A stretch of 64,000 bases of DNA from Levilactobacillus suantsaii (GTDB lineage: Bacteria > Bacillota > Bacilli > Lactobacillales > Lactobacillaceae): positions 124,001 to 188,000 of the forward strand of contig NZ_QXIL01000001.1 in the NCBI RefSeq assembly GCF_004115745.1. Reading direction: 5' to 3'. Below the pieces are notes generated by a model. The model was not told where the DNA came from and did not search any database. It was given only the letters and a program-made list of their open reading frames with translations. A program made the position numbers and the translations under genes. Below, piece by piece: positions 46,220-55,068 of the stretch; the first letter of the stretch is position 1, and each line of letters begins with the position of its first letter.

Positions 46220-47417
46220 GAATATATTCCCCCATCCCATAGGTTGCAACAGCCAGCCACAGCTGACTATATAGTAGGTACATCCAAATAATGATCACCA
46301 GGTTGCTAAGCGTCATTTCGCCCTTTTCCGTGGTGATGGTCACAAACGTGCTAATCACAAACAACACGATGGCAAAGACCCACAAGGTATTAGTGAATCC
46401 CTGTAATGTCGAATGAGCCACCCCCGCCACCGACAGAACGAACACGCTATCGGAAAGCACTAACGATGCCATTAAGACGAAGTAAACCACTAAGAAATAC
46501 AGCAAGTCGAAACGAATCGGCCGGCCAACCTTCCGAAACAGCAGGGGCAGATTCTTCAAAATCACGTAAATGTTGCCCTTGACCCAGCGCGTTCGTTGGT
46601 GAAACCAGACGTCAAGTGTCTGGGGTTCCTGCTCCCAGGTCACCGCTTTAGGCTGGAAGTTGATGCGGTAGCCCAACCGGTAGAGCCGAAAGCTGACTTC
46701 GGTATCTTCCGCCAGGGCCTTAGTATCAAAGCCTCCAATTCGTTCTAAGACCGAGCGACGAATCACGTAGTTGGTCCCCGGAATCGTACAAAGTTTGAAG
46801 AGTCGTAACCGCCCCGCCTGTGCCATCCACTGGAAGGCCAGGGTCTCGATATTGACGAAGCGGGTCAACAGTGTCGCCCATTTGTTACGGGTCCGGAATT
46901 TGCCAATTACTGCGCCGTAATGCTGGTTCTGCAACAGATCCGCGACCAATAACCGCAAGGCGTCGCGTTCCGGAGTGTTATCCGCATCGTAGACCGCAAT
47001 CACCGTTCCTTGCGCCCCCCGTAATGCTAGGTTCAGCGCGTTGGATTTTCCCTTACCGCCGGTCTGGGCATCGGTGTTGATGACCGTTAAGTTCCGTTGC
47101 GGGTAGTCAGCCTGTAACTGCGCCAATAACTGAGCGGAATTATCACTCGAATTATCGTTGATCACGATGATTTCGTAACGGTCGTGTGGGTAATCCAATT
47201 TCAACAACGCCACCACTGTCCGTACGATTACGATGCCCTCGTTATGGGCGGGGACCATCACACTCACGAACGGGGCCACTGCCGGCAATCTCGGCGCCGG
47301 GGTACGAACGGTCCTTAAGTATTGGGTGTATCCCGCCATCGTCAAAATCAAATTCACGACTAGAATGCCCCAAATTGCTAAAATCGCCACAAAAACAAAC
47401 CAATCTAACCCACTCAT
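46164..47417 (-). CDS. Family 2 glycosyltransferase, cellulose-synthase-like
   Basis: A 417-residue processive membrane glycosyltransferase. One N-terminal span (7-28), then the GT2 domain with VSVMVPAHNEG, the DAD metal site (144-146), ED acid pair (237-238) and QRTRW (274-278), the acceptor-binding motif of cellulose, chitin and hyaluronan synthases; three or four C-terminal spans form the channel. There is no PilZ domain, so cyclic-di-GMP would have to be sensed by another subunit, fitting the GGDEF-like protein two genes downstream. The polymer is unknown. Confidence 0.85.
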   Translation of the reverse strand: MSGLDWFVFVAILAIWGILVVNLILTMAGYTQYLRTVRTPAPRLPAVAPFVSVMVPAHNEGIVIVRTVVALLKLDYPHDRYEIIVINDNSSDNSAQLLAQLQADYPQRNLTVINTDAQTGGKGKSNALNLALRGAQGTVIAVYDADNTPERDALRLLVADLLQNQHYGAVIGKFRTRNKWATLLTRFVNIETLAFQWMAQAGRLRLFKLCTIPGTNYVIRRSVLERIGGFDTKALAEDTEVSFRLYRLGYRINFQPKAVTWEQEPQTLDVWFHQRTRWVKGNIYVILKNLPLLFRKVGRPIRFDLLYFLVVYFVLMASLVLSDSVFVLSVAGVAHSTLQGFTNTLWVFAIVLFVISTFVTITTEKGEMTLSNLVIIIWMYLLYSQLWLAVATYGMGEYIREQVFHQPAKWYKTKRYQ

Positions 47418-47436
47418 TCTGTCCTCCTCATATCAT

Positions 47437-49017
47437 TCACTGCTTGTCCTGCCGGAAAAATTTCCGCCGGTAAAGTCGTCGGCCCACCACTAGAAACCCT
47501 ACCAAAACGACCGTCGTCAGACTAAAGAACGTCAGCAACACCCACCCCTGATATTTGAAGTAGTTTTGCATCGTGACCTGCGTTGGCCGGGTAAAGTGGT
47601 AGTTGGGGATACCGGCGTTAGTGGTACTTACGGCAACAGTCTGCCCATTCAACTGGTAGGTCCCCCGGCGATAGGCAAAAGTTGCTGACGCACTGGTCAA
47701 TTCCGCCGTCAGTTCCCGTTGCGGCGCGTACCAAGTCACCTGCAAATCCTGCAAACGGTGTAATTGAGCCGTCAATTGCCGCGTCGATTGGGGAAACGGC
47801 ACCGTCACGGCCGTGGGGACCGCAAACGTCGTCGGTGTTCCCTGTCCAGTCTGCGGCGTTTGCAACTGGTCTAACTGCAACGCAAACCAACTTTGACCAT
47901 AAGTTGCACCCAAATTATCAGCGTGCCTGGTCAACGTCTCTTCCTCATCGGGGAGGAACAACACGTTTTGGGCGCGTTGTAACCCGGCTGAGCGTAGTAC
48001 CGCATCCTGGTTCCAAGTTCCCGGGGCACTTAGCCCCACTGGAATCACCTGTCGTTGCCCCAATTGGTTCAACTGGGCCACCATTTCGTGTTCCAAAGCC
48101 GGGCCGCTACTGGTCCTAGCGACCGCCCCCGTTGGCACCCGCAAGAAGATGACCCCACCACTCGTCTCAACTTCCCGCAACGTTTTGGTGAACGTGGCGA
48201 AGCCCTGGAGTCCGGTATTACGGCTCACGGTCGTCGTACTCACAGCAAACGGGATTCCCGCCGCCTTGAGCCACCGACTGAGTTGCCGCAAACGGGCCAA
48301 ATCACTATACGGGGTCACCCCGGTAATCGTCAGTAACGGCGCATGGTCCGCGGCCTGGTCAAAGAGCGTGGCCACCGTCCGCATGGCGCAGGTCATTGCC
48401 ACCCCAGTGGTCAGAAGTTCGGGCAAATAGCCGGCTTGATCCACGACGGTACCATACGCGTAGGTCGCACCACCACCTCCTGACGCGCGTAATGTCCCAA
48501 TCTTGGTTTGGGGTCCCGTTGGTTGTAGAAGCGTAATCACGGATTTAAATGGGAGCAATTGCCAGGTCGAGCCGGCCCGTAAGGTGACTTGTTGATGGTC
48601 GAGCAAGCGACGCGTGGCGTTTAATTGAGTTGCTTCTTGGGCGCTCAATCCTTGACCCACATGTAGTTTACGACCGGTAAAACGGGCGCGGTCCCGGAAA
48701 AAGGCAGCGTTTTTAACCGGGTCGTTGGGCGTGTTCACCAAAGTCACCACGCCCTGGTATTTGTCGCCAGTCAGTTGCCCCGCATGGTAGGCCGCTAACG
48801 CTTCTGTTTGGCTAGGCACTCCCACGCTGGCCAGCAACCGTTGCATCGTTGCAATCTTGGTGCGCCCCCCGTGTTGGGGGTCTTCACGGTCATAAACCAC
48901 TAAGACGCGTTGCGTCCGGTCTAACGCCGCGTGTGCCACCAGAACTCGATGTGCGTAACCCCAACTCAGTAGCACGCAGACCACCCCGGCAACCAACCAC
49001 TGCCACAACCTAAGCAT
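47437..49017 (-). CDS. Secreted/membrane-anchored DUF2334-like protein of the exopolysaccharide operon
   Basis: A 526-residue protein with a hydrophobic N-terminus (7-20), a large extracytoplasmic part and a C-terminal anchor (WVLLTFFSLTTVVLVGFLVV) before basic RRLYRRKFF. The segment LLTITGVTPYSDLARLRQLSRWLKAAGIPFAVST resembles DUF2334 proteins, distant relatives of polysaccharide deacetylases; the usual first metal aspartate is not obvious, so enzymatic activity is doubtful. Its place before the GT2 gene (20-base gap) suggests a role in modifying or exporting the polymer. It overlaps the upstream gene by eight bases. Confidence 0.55.
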   Translation of the reverse strand: MLRLWQWLVAGVVCVLLSWGYAHRVLVAHAALDRTQRVLVVYDREDPQHGGRTKIATMQRLLASVGVPSQTEALAAYHAGQLTGDKYQGVVTLVNTPNDPVKNAAFFRDRARFTGRKLHVGQGLSAQEATQLNATRRLLDHQQVTLRAGSTWQLLPFKSVITLLQPTGPQTKIGTLRASGGGGATYAYGTVVDQAGYLPELLTTGVAMTCAMRTVATLFDQAADHAPLLTITGVTPYSDLARLRQLSRWLKAAGIPFAVSTTTVSRNTGLQGFATFTKTLREVETSGGVIFLRVPTGAVARTSSGPALEHEMVAQLNQLGQRQVIPVGLSAPGTWNQDAVLRSAGLQRAQNVLFLPDEEETLTRHADNLGATYGQSWFALQLDQLQTPQTGQGTPTTFAVPTAVTVPFPQSTRQLTAQLHRLQDLQVTWYAPQRELTAELTSASATFAYRRGTYQLNGQTVAVSTTNAGIPNYHFTRPTQVTMQNYFKYQGWVLLTFFSLTTVVLVGFLVVGRRLYRRKFFRQDKQ

Positions 49018-50494
49018 GAGCCATCACCGGCTGGTCGGGACTGCACCAGAACCGTTGCGTTGCTAAGTCGGCAATCAGGACCAGGCCGACGAGTTCGAGG
49101 CTGATGGGCGCTAAGTAGATATTTTGAACCAAGTTGGTTTCCCCCGTTCTTAATAAGACCACGATTGGAATCAGTAAAAAGTTCAGTAAGCAACCGGTCA
49201 TCAAGGTCAGCCGCACCACGCCGGCGGACCGACGCACCTGCCAGTCCCGGTAAGCCCCCACCCCAAACAACGTTAGAAGTGTGCCCACTAGCAACAAGTC
49301 AAAGGCAAAGCGACGGGGGAAAAAACGGGCCAGCCCCGCACTGACCAACGTTAAACCTTGAACCTGGGCCTTGGGTCCGTGCCCACTTCGGGCGGGATAA
49401 TTGCCCACGGCCGTGACTCGAGTCTCCAGCATATGGGTCGCTGCGAGGTTCAAGAGCTGTTGTAATTGCGCGAAATGAGTCGCGTAATACTTGAAAATCC
49501 AGCTGAAGGTCATCTTTTTAGTCAAGCCAGTCGCCACCGCTGAACTGGCTGGGTCAAGGGCTGTAAAGTCCGCAGAAAAGTAGTCATCGCCGCGCATCAG
49601 GGCAAACTGGGGGTCAATGCCTCGTTGTTTCAGCGTGGGACTGGGATCACTCGCCGCATGTTGCAACACGCCGTGGGTGAAGGCCTGATATCGATTCACC
49701 TGCCGCTGTTGCGGGGTCAACGCTAAGCCCATCAGGACACCACAAGCCACCAGCCCGACGCCACCGCATAGCAGACCTAACCGCTGGGCAGGATGGCGAA
49801 AGGCCACGAAACTCCCCAGGCTCATCACCAAATAACTCAGTGTCAGCAAGGCATTTTGCGGTTGACTCGTCACCAAAAGTGCGGCACTGACAAAGTACAA
49901 GCTAATCCAGCGACCGCGGTGTTCGGGCGCACGCCCCAGCAACAGCAGACTCGCCACCATCGTCACCGACAGAATCACCAGTAACGGCATGGTGTAAAAC
50001 GAATTGAACGGTAACAGCACCGTGGTATCAGCCAACACCAAAACAATCAGGGCGGCCAAGCCGTAGCTGCGTTTGGGTTGGTCTGTCCGGGTCAACGCCC
50101 GCGTCAATAAGCCCACGGCGCCTACTAATAATCCCAAGTAGACTAGCCCTAAACAGCGAATATCAAAGACCGTGGAACTAACGATTAATTTGTTCAGCAG
50201 GATAGCCAATTGAATGAACAGGTGGCGGGATGACACCCCACTCAACCCCGTTTCGCGCCCTTCTACGTAGCCTTGTAAGAAACCAAAGCGTGCCGTCACG
50301 TAATCTGCTTGGGTGCCGGGCAGTTGAAACAACCCGTTATTGGTCAACACCCGTTGAAATGCCCCGTTATCACCCAAGCCGTGAACCGGACTGGTCAGTA
50401 ACAGACTGGCGCCGATCACAGCCGTGGCCAGCATCGCCAGTTTGACCGGCGATACCCACCATAACGCAATCGACGGCCATGTTCGTCGTGCCAC
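49010..50494 (-). CDS. Polytopic membrane protein of the exopolysaccharide operon (PssA-like position)
   Basis: A 494-residue protein with about ten or eleven hydrophobic spans, a periplasmic-type loop after the first (GLGDNGAFQRVLTNNGLFQLPG) and a large loop between about 265 and 385. I recognise no catalytic motif. General topology resembles membrane glycosyltransferases or acyltransferases. In the Listeria pss operon the first gene also encodes a large membrane protein, so the position is comparable; homology is not shown. It lies 20 bases after the GH8 gene. Confidence 0.55.
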   Translation of the reverse strand: MARRTWPSIALWWVSPVKLAMLATAVIGASLLLTSPVHGLGDNGAFQRVLTNNGLFQLPGTQADYVTARFGFLQGYVEGRETGLSGVSSRHLFIQLAILLNKLIVSSTVFDIRCLGLVYLGLLVGAVGLLTRALTRTDQPKRSYGLAALIVLVLADTTVLLPFNSFYTMPLLVILSVTMVASLLLLGRAPEHRGRWISLYFVSAALLVTSQPQNALLTLSYLVMSLGSFVAFRHPAQRLGLLCGGVGLVACGVLMGLALTPQQRQVNRYQAFTHGVLQHAASDPSPTLKQRGIDPQFALMRGDDYFSADFTALDPASSAVATGLTKKMTFSWIFKYYATHFAQLQQLLNLAATHMLETRVTAVGNYPARSGHGPKAQVQGLTLVSAGLARFFPRRFAFDLLLVGTLLTLFGVGAYRDWQVRRSAGVVRLTLMTGCLLNFLLIPIVVLLRTGETNLVQNIYLAPISLELVGLVLIADLATQRFWCSPDQPVMAHA

Positions 50495-50514
50495 GTTCCC
50501 ACTCCCCTTTCTTT

Positions 50515-51651
50515 CTATTGACTGGCCGCATTCAAGGCCGTTAAGTTGTTAAATGAGTAACTCTGCCCCGTTTGGGCGTTCCCAATTCCACCTTGAATGG
50601 CGCTATGGGCGGTAACCTGGTCTTGCCAGACCATCGCCATGGCCCGCTGGTAATTCGTACGGTCACGTACTTGGGCAAAGATCATCGCCGCTAGGGCGTA
50701 ATTAGCCGCTGATTGACCGGAATCGGTCACACTTCCGGCGGTAGTGTAGCCATTATAGAGGGTCTTATCGCGTACTTGTTGGGTCAGCCAACTGCGACTG
50801 GCCGCCTTCAGATGTTGACTTTCGGCCAAATGTAGGAGCGTTTCGAGTGCTTCCGAGGTGTTGAGCGGATGATCGCTATACGTCAGGGTATCCCAATTGA
50901 AGCTTGCCGAATACAACGGAAAGACATCCCCGAGATAACCGCCCCGCACCAACTTCAATTGCTCGCGGTAGGCCCGTCGTCCAGCAGTAGACCCCCGTTC
51001 GTAAAACCCTAATGTCCGCAAATCGATGTAAGCCAAACTACTGGTCCTTGCGACCTGCTTAGTCTGTGGATTGTAATAATCGTAGACCTTGCCGTCGCGT
51101 AACGCCCCCGCTTTTAACGCTGCAAAGTGGTCAGCGGCCGCCTGACGGTAATGGGTGGTGTGAGTCATCGCATCATAGAGATTCAACGCCTTGATCAGCC
51201 GAAGATCATCTAACGTGGCGTTGACCGCAAAGCGTTTGCTGCGGTCGGGATCGTAGCGATAACTGAATTGACCGTGCTCACCAAAGGTCGCGACCGTCAG
51301 CTGATAAAACCGCCGAAATTCCGCAAAGCGGTAATGCTCAGCTAAATAGATCAACCACATCCCCGCCGATTCACTCAGCATTTCGTGGCCCGTTGCCAGG
51401 TTCGCCTGGCGGACATCGGTCTCTACGTAATTAGTGTAGATGCCTTGCGCCGCCACTAACCGGTTGGCGATAAATTCAGACAGTGACCGCTGCTTTTGCT
51501 GGTCTTGCCGAGTATGAAACGTCACGGCTGGGGCCCGAAAAGCCTGCGGCGACTTTTGTGGTGGGGCGGCATGGGTCACCGTATGGCGGCACGCCGTCAA
51601 ACTGAATAGGGTCCCCACGAGTCCCAGCCAAAGCCAAAATTTTCGTGTCAC
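50515..51651 (-). CDS. Glycosyl hydrolase family 8-like lipoprotein
   Basis: A 378-residue lipoprotein: signal peptide with lipobox LTAC (C21), then an (alpha/alpha)6-barrel type sequence. GHEMLSESAGMWL resembles the GH8 SEG-Y motif with the general acid at E94, and NATLDDLRLIKAL the conserved acidic site. GH8 enzymes cleave beta-1,4 glucans, chitosan or xylan; BcsZ of cellulose operons and PssZ of Listeria belong to this type. Probably trims the polymer or aids its release. GTG 51651 follows AAAGGAGG. First gene of the six-gene operon; no strong promoter was identified. Confidence 0.75.
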   Translation of the reverse strand: MTRKFWLWLGLVGTLFSLTACRHTVTHAAPPQKSPQAFRAPAVTFHTRQDQQKQRSLSEFIANRLVAAQGIYTNYVETDVRQANLATGHEMLSESAGMWLIYLAEHYRFAEFRRFYQLTVATFGEHGQFSYRYDPDRSKRFAVNATLDDLRLIKALNLYDAMTHTTHYRQAAADHFAALKAGALRDGKVYDYYNPQTKQVARTSSLAYIDLRTLGFYERGSTAGRRAYREQLKLVRGGYLGDVFPLYSASFNWDTLTYSDHPLNTSEALETLLHLAESQHLKAASRSWLTQQVRDKTLYNGYTTAGSVTDSGQSAANYALAAMIFAQVRDRTNYQRAMAMVWQDQVTAHSAIQGGIGNAQTGQSYSFNNLTALNAASQ

Positions 51652-51743
51652 GGTCTCGTGCCTCCTTTATATTTAATAGTGCTAACATCTCATTTCAATT
51701 GAACCAGTTCGCTCAACCTTCCCCGCAGTTTACCGAAAAAAAG

Positions 51744-51777
51744 AACGCCTGGCCAGCTTTACTGCTGACCAGGCGTT
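51744..51777. terminator. Terminator between yaaL and the exopolysaccharide operon
   Basis: Stem AACGCCTGG(t/c)CAGC with perfect outer arms and a short loop; CTTTTTTT follows on the minus strand and GTTTTTAAA on the plus strand. It ends the dnaX-recR-yaaL transcript before the exopolysaccharide genes. Confidence 0.85.
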
Positions 51778-51807
51778 TTTAAACGCAACTATTGATAAGA
51801 ATTTTTG

Positions 51808-52071
51808 TTAATCTTGAAAAACGGTCGCCGCGATGTGCTTACTGCGGACACGCCGGCGCCGGGCTTCCCGGTATAAAAAGAGGTACGTTTGCCGCGCCAA
51901 GGCGGTGTTGGCCGTCATTTCATTATCGGCATCGGCAATGGCTTCCTGGGTCTGCTTGGCGTGGTCCCAGTTATCTTTGGCGGCATCAATGGTCGCCAAG
52001 AGCTGATCATCGTATGCGACCCGTAAGTCTTGCAGGTGCTTGCGTTGCTTGCGTCGCTTTCGTCCAAACAT
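51808..52071 (-). CDS. yaaL: YaaL-family protein (DUF2508)
   Basis: An 87-residue, highly basic, helical protein (MFGRKRRKQRKHLQDLRVAYDD ... YLFLYREARRRRVRSKHI). The family follows recR in Firmicutes and has no established function. ATG is seven bases after AAGGAGG. It lies 12 bases downstream of recR. Confidence 0.85.
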   Translation of the reverse strand: MFGRKRRKQRKHLQDLRVAYDDQLLATIDAAKDNWDHAKQTQEAIADADNEMTANTALARQTYLFLYREARRRRVRSKHIAATVFQD

Positions 52072-52083
52072 CTCAAGACCTCC

Positions 52084-52683
52084 TTACATTTCGGTTCGGC
52101 CTTCAACAGCCTTGTACAGGGTCATCTCGTCAGCGTACTCGATATCACTACCGACCGATAACCCGTGAGCTAACCGCGTCACCCGAATGCCCGCCGGCTT
52201 GATCAGCCGCGACAGATACATCGCCGTGGCTTCCCCTTCTGGCGTGGCGTTCGTGGCAATGATAACTTCCTTAATGCCCGGGTTCTTCTGCAGGCGACTG
52301 AGTAGACTTGAGATATTCAAATCTTCAGGCCCCTTGCCCTCGATGGGGGACATAACCCCGTGCAAGACGTGGTATAGTCCGTGATACTCTTTCATTCGTT
52401 CCATCACCATAATGTCCTTGGCCTGTTCGACGACTAAGACGTGCGACTGGTCGCGCGTCTTATCCGCACAAATGGTGCAGGGGTCACTTTCGGTGATGTT
52501 CCCGCAGATCGAACAAAAATGCAGGTCCCGCTTGGCCGCAATCAGCGCCTTGGAAAACGCCGTCACGTCGTCTTGCGCCATATCAATGGTAAAAAACGCC
52601 AGCCGCGTGGCCGATTTTTGCCCGATTCCGGGAAGCTTCATGTAACTGTCAATCAGCTGCGCAATGGGTTCTGGATACTGCAT
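52084..52683 (-). CDS. recR: Recombination protein RecR
   Basis: A 199-residue recombination mediator of the RecFOR pathway. It has the helix-hairpin-helix [15 protein letters not shown], the zinc finger [16 protein letters not shown], and the Toprim domain ([33 protein letters not shown]). Two adjacent ATGs exist; the second (52683) has better spacing from AAAGGA and gives the standard [11 protein letters not shown] start. Confidence 0.95.
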   Translation of the reverse strand: MQYPEPIAQLIDSYMKLPGIGQKSATRLAFFTIDMAQDDVTAFSKALIAAKRDLHFCSICGNITESDPCTICADKTRDQSHVLVVEQAKDIMVMERMKEYHGLYHVLHGVMSPIEGKGPEDLNISSLLSRLQKNPGIKEVIIATNATPEGEATAMYLSRLIKPAGIRVTRLAHGLSVGSDIEYADEMTLYKAVEGRTEM

Positions 52684-52704
52684 CATGTCGTCCTTTCTGG
52701 CAGG

Positions 52705-53031
52705 TTACATGCCCGGGATGTTCATCCCTTGAGTGTACTTGCCTAACGTTTGTTTCGTTTGATCTTCGACCTTGGTCAACGCGTCGTTGACCGCCGCAAC
52801 GACCAGGTCAGCTAACATGTCAGGGTCATCGGGGTCGATGGCTTCCGGCTTGATGGTCAAATCAGTCATCTTCCGTTCGCCGGTAAAGGTGGCCTTGACC
52901 AAATCGTCTGGTGACGTCCCCGTAAAGCTCTGCGCGTTCAAGGCGGCTTGGTCCTCCGCCATCTTCTTTTGCATCTGCCGCATTTGTTTCATCATGTTGC
53001 CCATGTTACCCATATTGCCCATGTTCCGCAT
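52705..53031 (-). CDS. ebfC: Nucleoid-associated protein EbfC/YaaK (YbaB family)
   Basis: A 108-residue DNA-binding protein of the YbaB/EbfC family. It opens with a repetitive methionine-asparagine-glycine run ([17 protein letters not shown]), then [18 protein letters not shown] and the conserved [25 protein letters not shown]. Length is standard. It lies between dnaX and recR, as nearly everywhere in bacteria. Confidence 0.93.
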   Translation of the reverse strand: MRNMGNMGNMGNMMKQMRQMQKKMAEDQAALNAQSFTGTSPDDLVKATFTGERKMTDLTIKPEAIDPDDPDMLADLVVAAVNDALTKVEDQTKQTLGKYTQGMNIPGM

Positions 53032-53053
53032 GAGTCATCCATCCCTTCAAATT

Positions 53054-54823
53054 TTAATCAGTTTTTACATCCACGACGTCTTTCCCAAAGAGCTCCTCGG
53101 CCTTCGTCACGACTGGATTAGCCGCGGACTGCGGTGGGTCGGACTCGCCCTGCTGCGTATCAGGGGTCCCCCGGTGCGTCAATTCATCCTTATGCGCCGT
53201 CAGGTAGTTCTTGCGAATGACCGGCCACTGGTCCTTGGGTACGAACACGATGGGAAGCGCCGTGCCTACCATCCGGTCTAATCCATTTTCCAGTGCGTCG
53301 GTCAATTCTTGGTCGCTGGTGGCTTGTTGGTACAAGAACGAATAATCAAATGCCACGATAACCCCCGAATCAGCGGCCGCAACGGGTTGCGACACCTTCA
53401 TCACGGCCCGCTGGGTCACGGTCAGACTGTTCAATAAGTCCGGCCAGACCTCCTGCAGCTGGGTCAGTTTCTCCCGCGTGGCCGATCCCAAGACCGGGTT
53501 GATCTTGGCTAGATTGACTTCGGGTGCCTTAGTAGCACTGACCCGTGGTTTAACTGGCCGGGCCGCGGGCTTGGCTACCGCGGGCTGTTCCAACTGTTGG
53601 ACAGCGACTTTTAATTGGTCGACTTGATGTTGTAAAGCCGTGATGGTATCTGCCGCCACTGCCGTAGTCGGCGCCGCTGCGTCGGCCGGAGTCGCTGGCG
53701 CTGTAGCAGCCGGTTGTGCCGGGGCCGCTCCCTGTGTCCGGCCGATTTCAGCCAACTTGATGGTCAAAATCTCCAGGTAGACGTCGGGGTGGGTCGTGAA
53801 GCGCATCTGTTGTTGAATCGTGTTCAATTCGTTAATCATAGCGTACATGGTCGTCGCCGGGGTTTGCTTGGACAATTGTTGAAAGTCTTCGCCCACGCTG
53901 CCCATCTCAGCTTCTTCCACCAATTGTGGGGCTTGTTGATAAAGTAAAAGGTCGCGCGCATAACCCACTAAATCTTCGGTGAACCGTTCGGCGTCCTTAC
54001 CAGCTTCGAGGACTGATTGTAGCGTGGCCAGAGCTTTCTTGGTGTCGCCCCCTAAAACCTGTTGGACGTAAGCCGCTAACAGGTCGTGGGTGACGCTTCC
54101 CGTGACCAGCAAGGCGTTGTCTAAAGTAATTTCGTTATCCCCAAACGACAACGCTTGATCTAAGATACTGAGGGCATCGCGCATGCCCCCTTCGGCGGCC
54201 TTAGCGATGACCTTGACAGCCTGGTCGTCATAGGTCACCTTTTTCTGGTCAAGAATGTAGGTCATCCGGTCGTAACTGTCACTGGCCGCAATGCGTTTGA
54301 AATCAAAGCGTTGGACCCGGGAAATGATAGTTGCCGGGATCTTGTGTGGTTCGGTCGTGGCTAAGATAAAGATGACGTTAGCCGGTGGCTCTTCTAGCGT
54401 CTTCAATAACGCGTTGAACGCCCCCGTCGATAACATGTGCACTTCATCGATGATGTAGACCTTGTAATCAGCCACCGTGGGCGCGTACTTGACCTTGTCT
54501 CTGATGTCCCGGATCTCTTCGACCCCGTTGTTGGACGCCGCATCGATTTCGATGACGTCGTTTAACGTCCCCGCCGTGATGGCCTTGCAAGTATCACACT
54601 CGTTACACGGTTCGCCATCTTGTTGGTGGTGACAGTTAATCGCCTTGGCTAAAATCTTAGCGGCCGAGGTCTTCCCGGTTCCCCGAGGGCCGGCGAACAG
54701 ATAGGCGTGACTAATTTGATGAGTAGTGATCGCGTTTTTTAAGGTCCGCGTAATCACTTCTTGACCGATCATGTCGTCGAAGCGTTGTGGTCGCCAGACC
54801 CGATAAAGTGCTTGATACGCCAT
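53054..54823 (-). CDS. dnaX: DNA polymerase III subunits gamma and tau
   Basis: A 589-residue clamp-loader ATPase. Walker A FAGPRGTGKTSAAKI, zinc finger CHHQQDGEPCNECDTC, Walker B VYIIDEVHMLS, sensor 1 ILATTEPHKIPATIISR are all present. An alanine-rich linker (about 370-400: APAQPAATAPATPADAAAPTT) leads to the polymerase- and helicase-binding C-terminal part. The ATG follows GAAAGGA. I did not see an obvious A-run slippery site for a short gamma form. Confidence 0.96.
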   Translation of the reverse strand: MAYQALYRVWRPQRFDDMIGQEVITRTLKNAITTHQISHAYLFAGPRGTGKTSAAKILAKAINCHHQQDGEPCNECDTCKAITAGTLNDVIEIDAASNNGVEEIRDIRDKVKYAPTVADYKVYIIDEVHMLSTGAFNALLKTLEEPPANVIFILATTEPHKIPATIISRVQRFDFKRIAASDSYDRMTYILDQKKVTYDDQAVKVIAKAAEGGMRDALSILDQALSFGDNEITLDNALLVTGSVTHDLLAAYVQQVLGGDTKKALATLQSVLEAGKDAERFTEDLVGYARDLLLYQQAPQLVEEAEMGSVGEDFQQLSKQTPATTMYAMINELNTIQQQMRFTTHPDVYLEILTIKLAEIGRTQGAAPAQPAATAPATPADAAAPTTAVAADTITALQHQVDQLKVAVQQLEQPAVAKPAARPVKPRVSATKAPEVNLAKINPVLGSATREKLTQLQEVWPDLLNSLTVTQRAVMKVSQPVAAADSGVIVAFDYSFLYQQATSDQELTDALENGLDRMVGTALPIVFVPKDQWPVIRKNYLTAHKDELTHRGTPDTQQGESDPPQSAANPVVTKAEELFGKDVVDVKTD

Positions 54824-54999
54824 ATTATCTGTTCCTTTCTCTCATTATTCGGTAAAATTCGCTGCTCACTATTATAGCCTTTTTCTAGGGGGGCTGTCAC
54901 GTATTCCACCGGGGAATTTAGGGGAACTTAACCTTGCTTGACCCCGCCGTGAACCGTTTCGCTCTCTGTCACCCACGGCGCAGAATTTTTCTGCAAATC

Positions 55000-55043
55000 A
55001 AACGGGAAGTCATGCCACGATTCGTGGTGTCGACTTCCCGTTT
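55000..55043 (-). terminator. Terminator after the beta-glucuronidase gene
   Basis: Outer stem AAACGGGAAGTC/GACTTCCCGTTT and inner CCACGA/TCGTGG stem, 26 bases past the uidA stop; T-rich on both sides (TTTGATTTG on minus). The rest of the gap to dnaX contains nothing I recognise. Confidence 0.75.
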
Positions 55044-55068
55044 TAAACTCAATCTACGTCACAATCAA

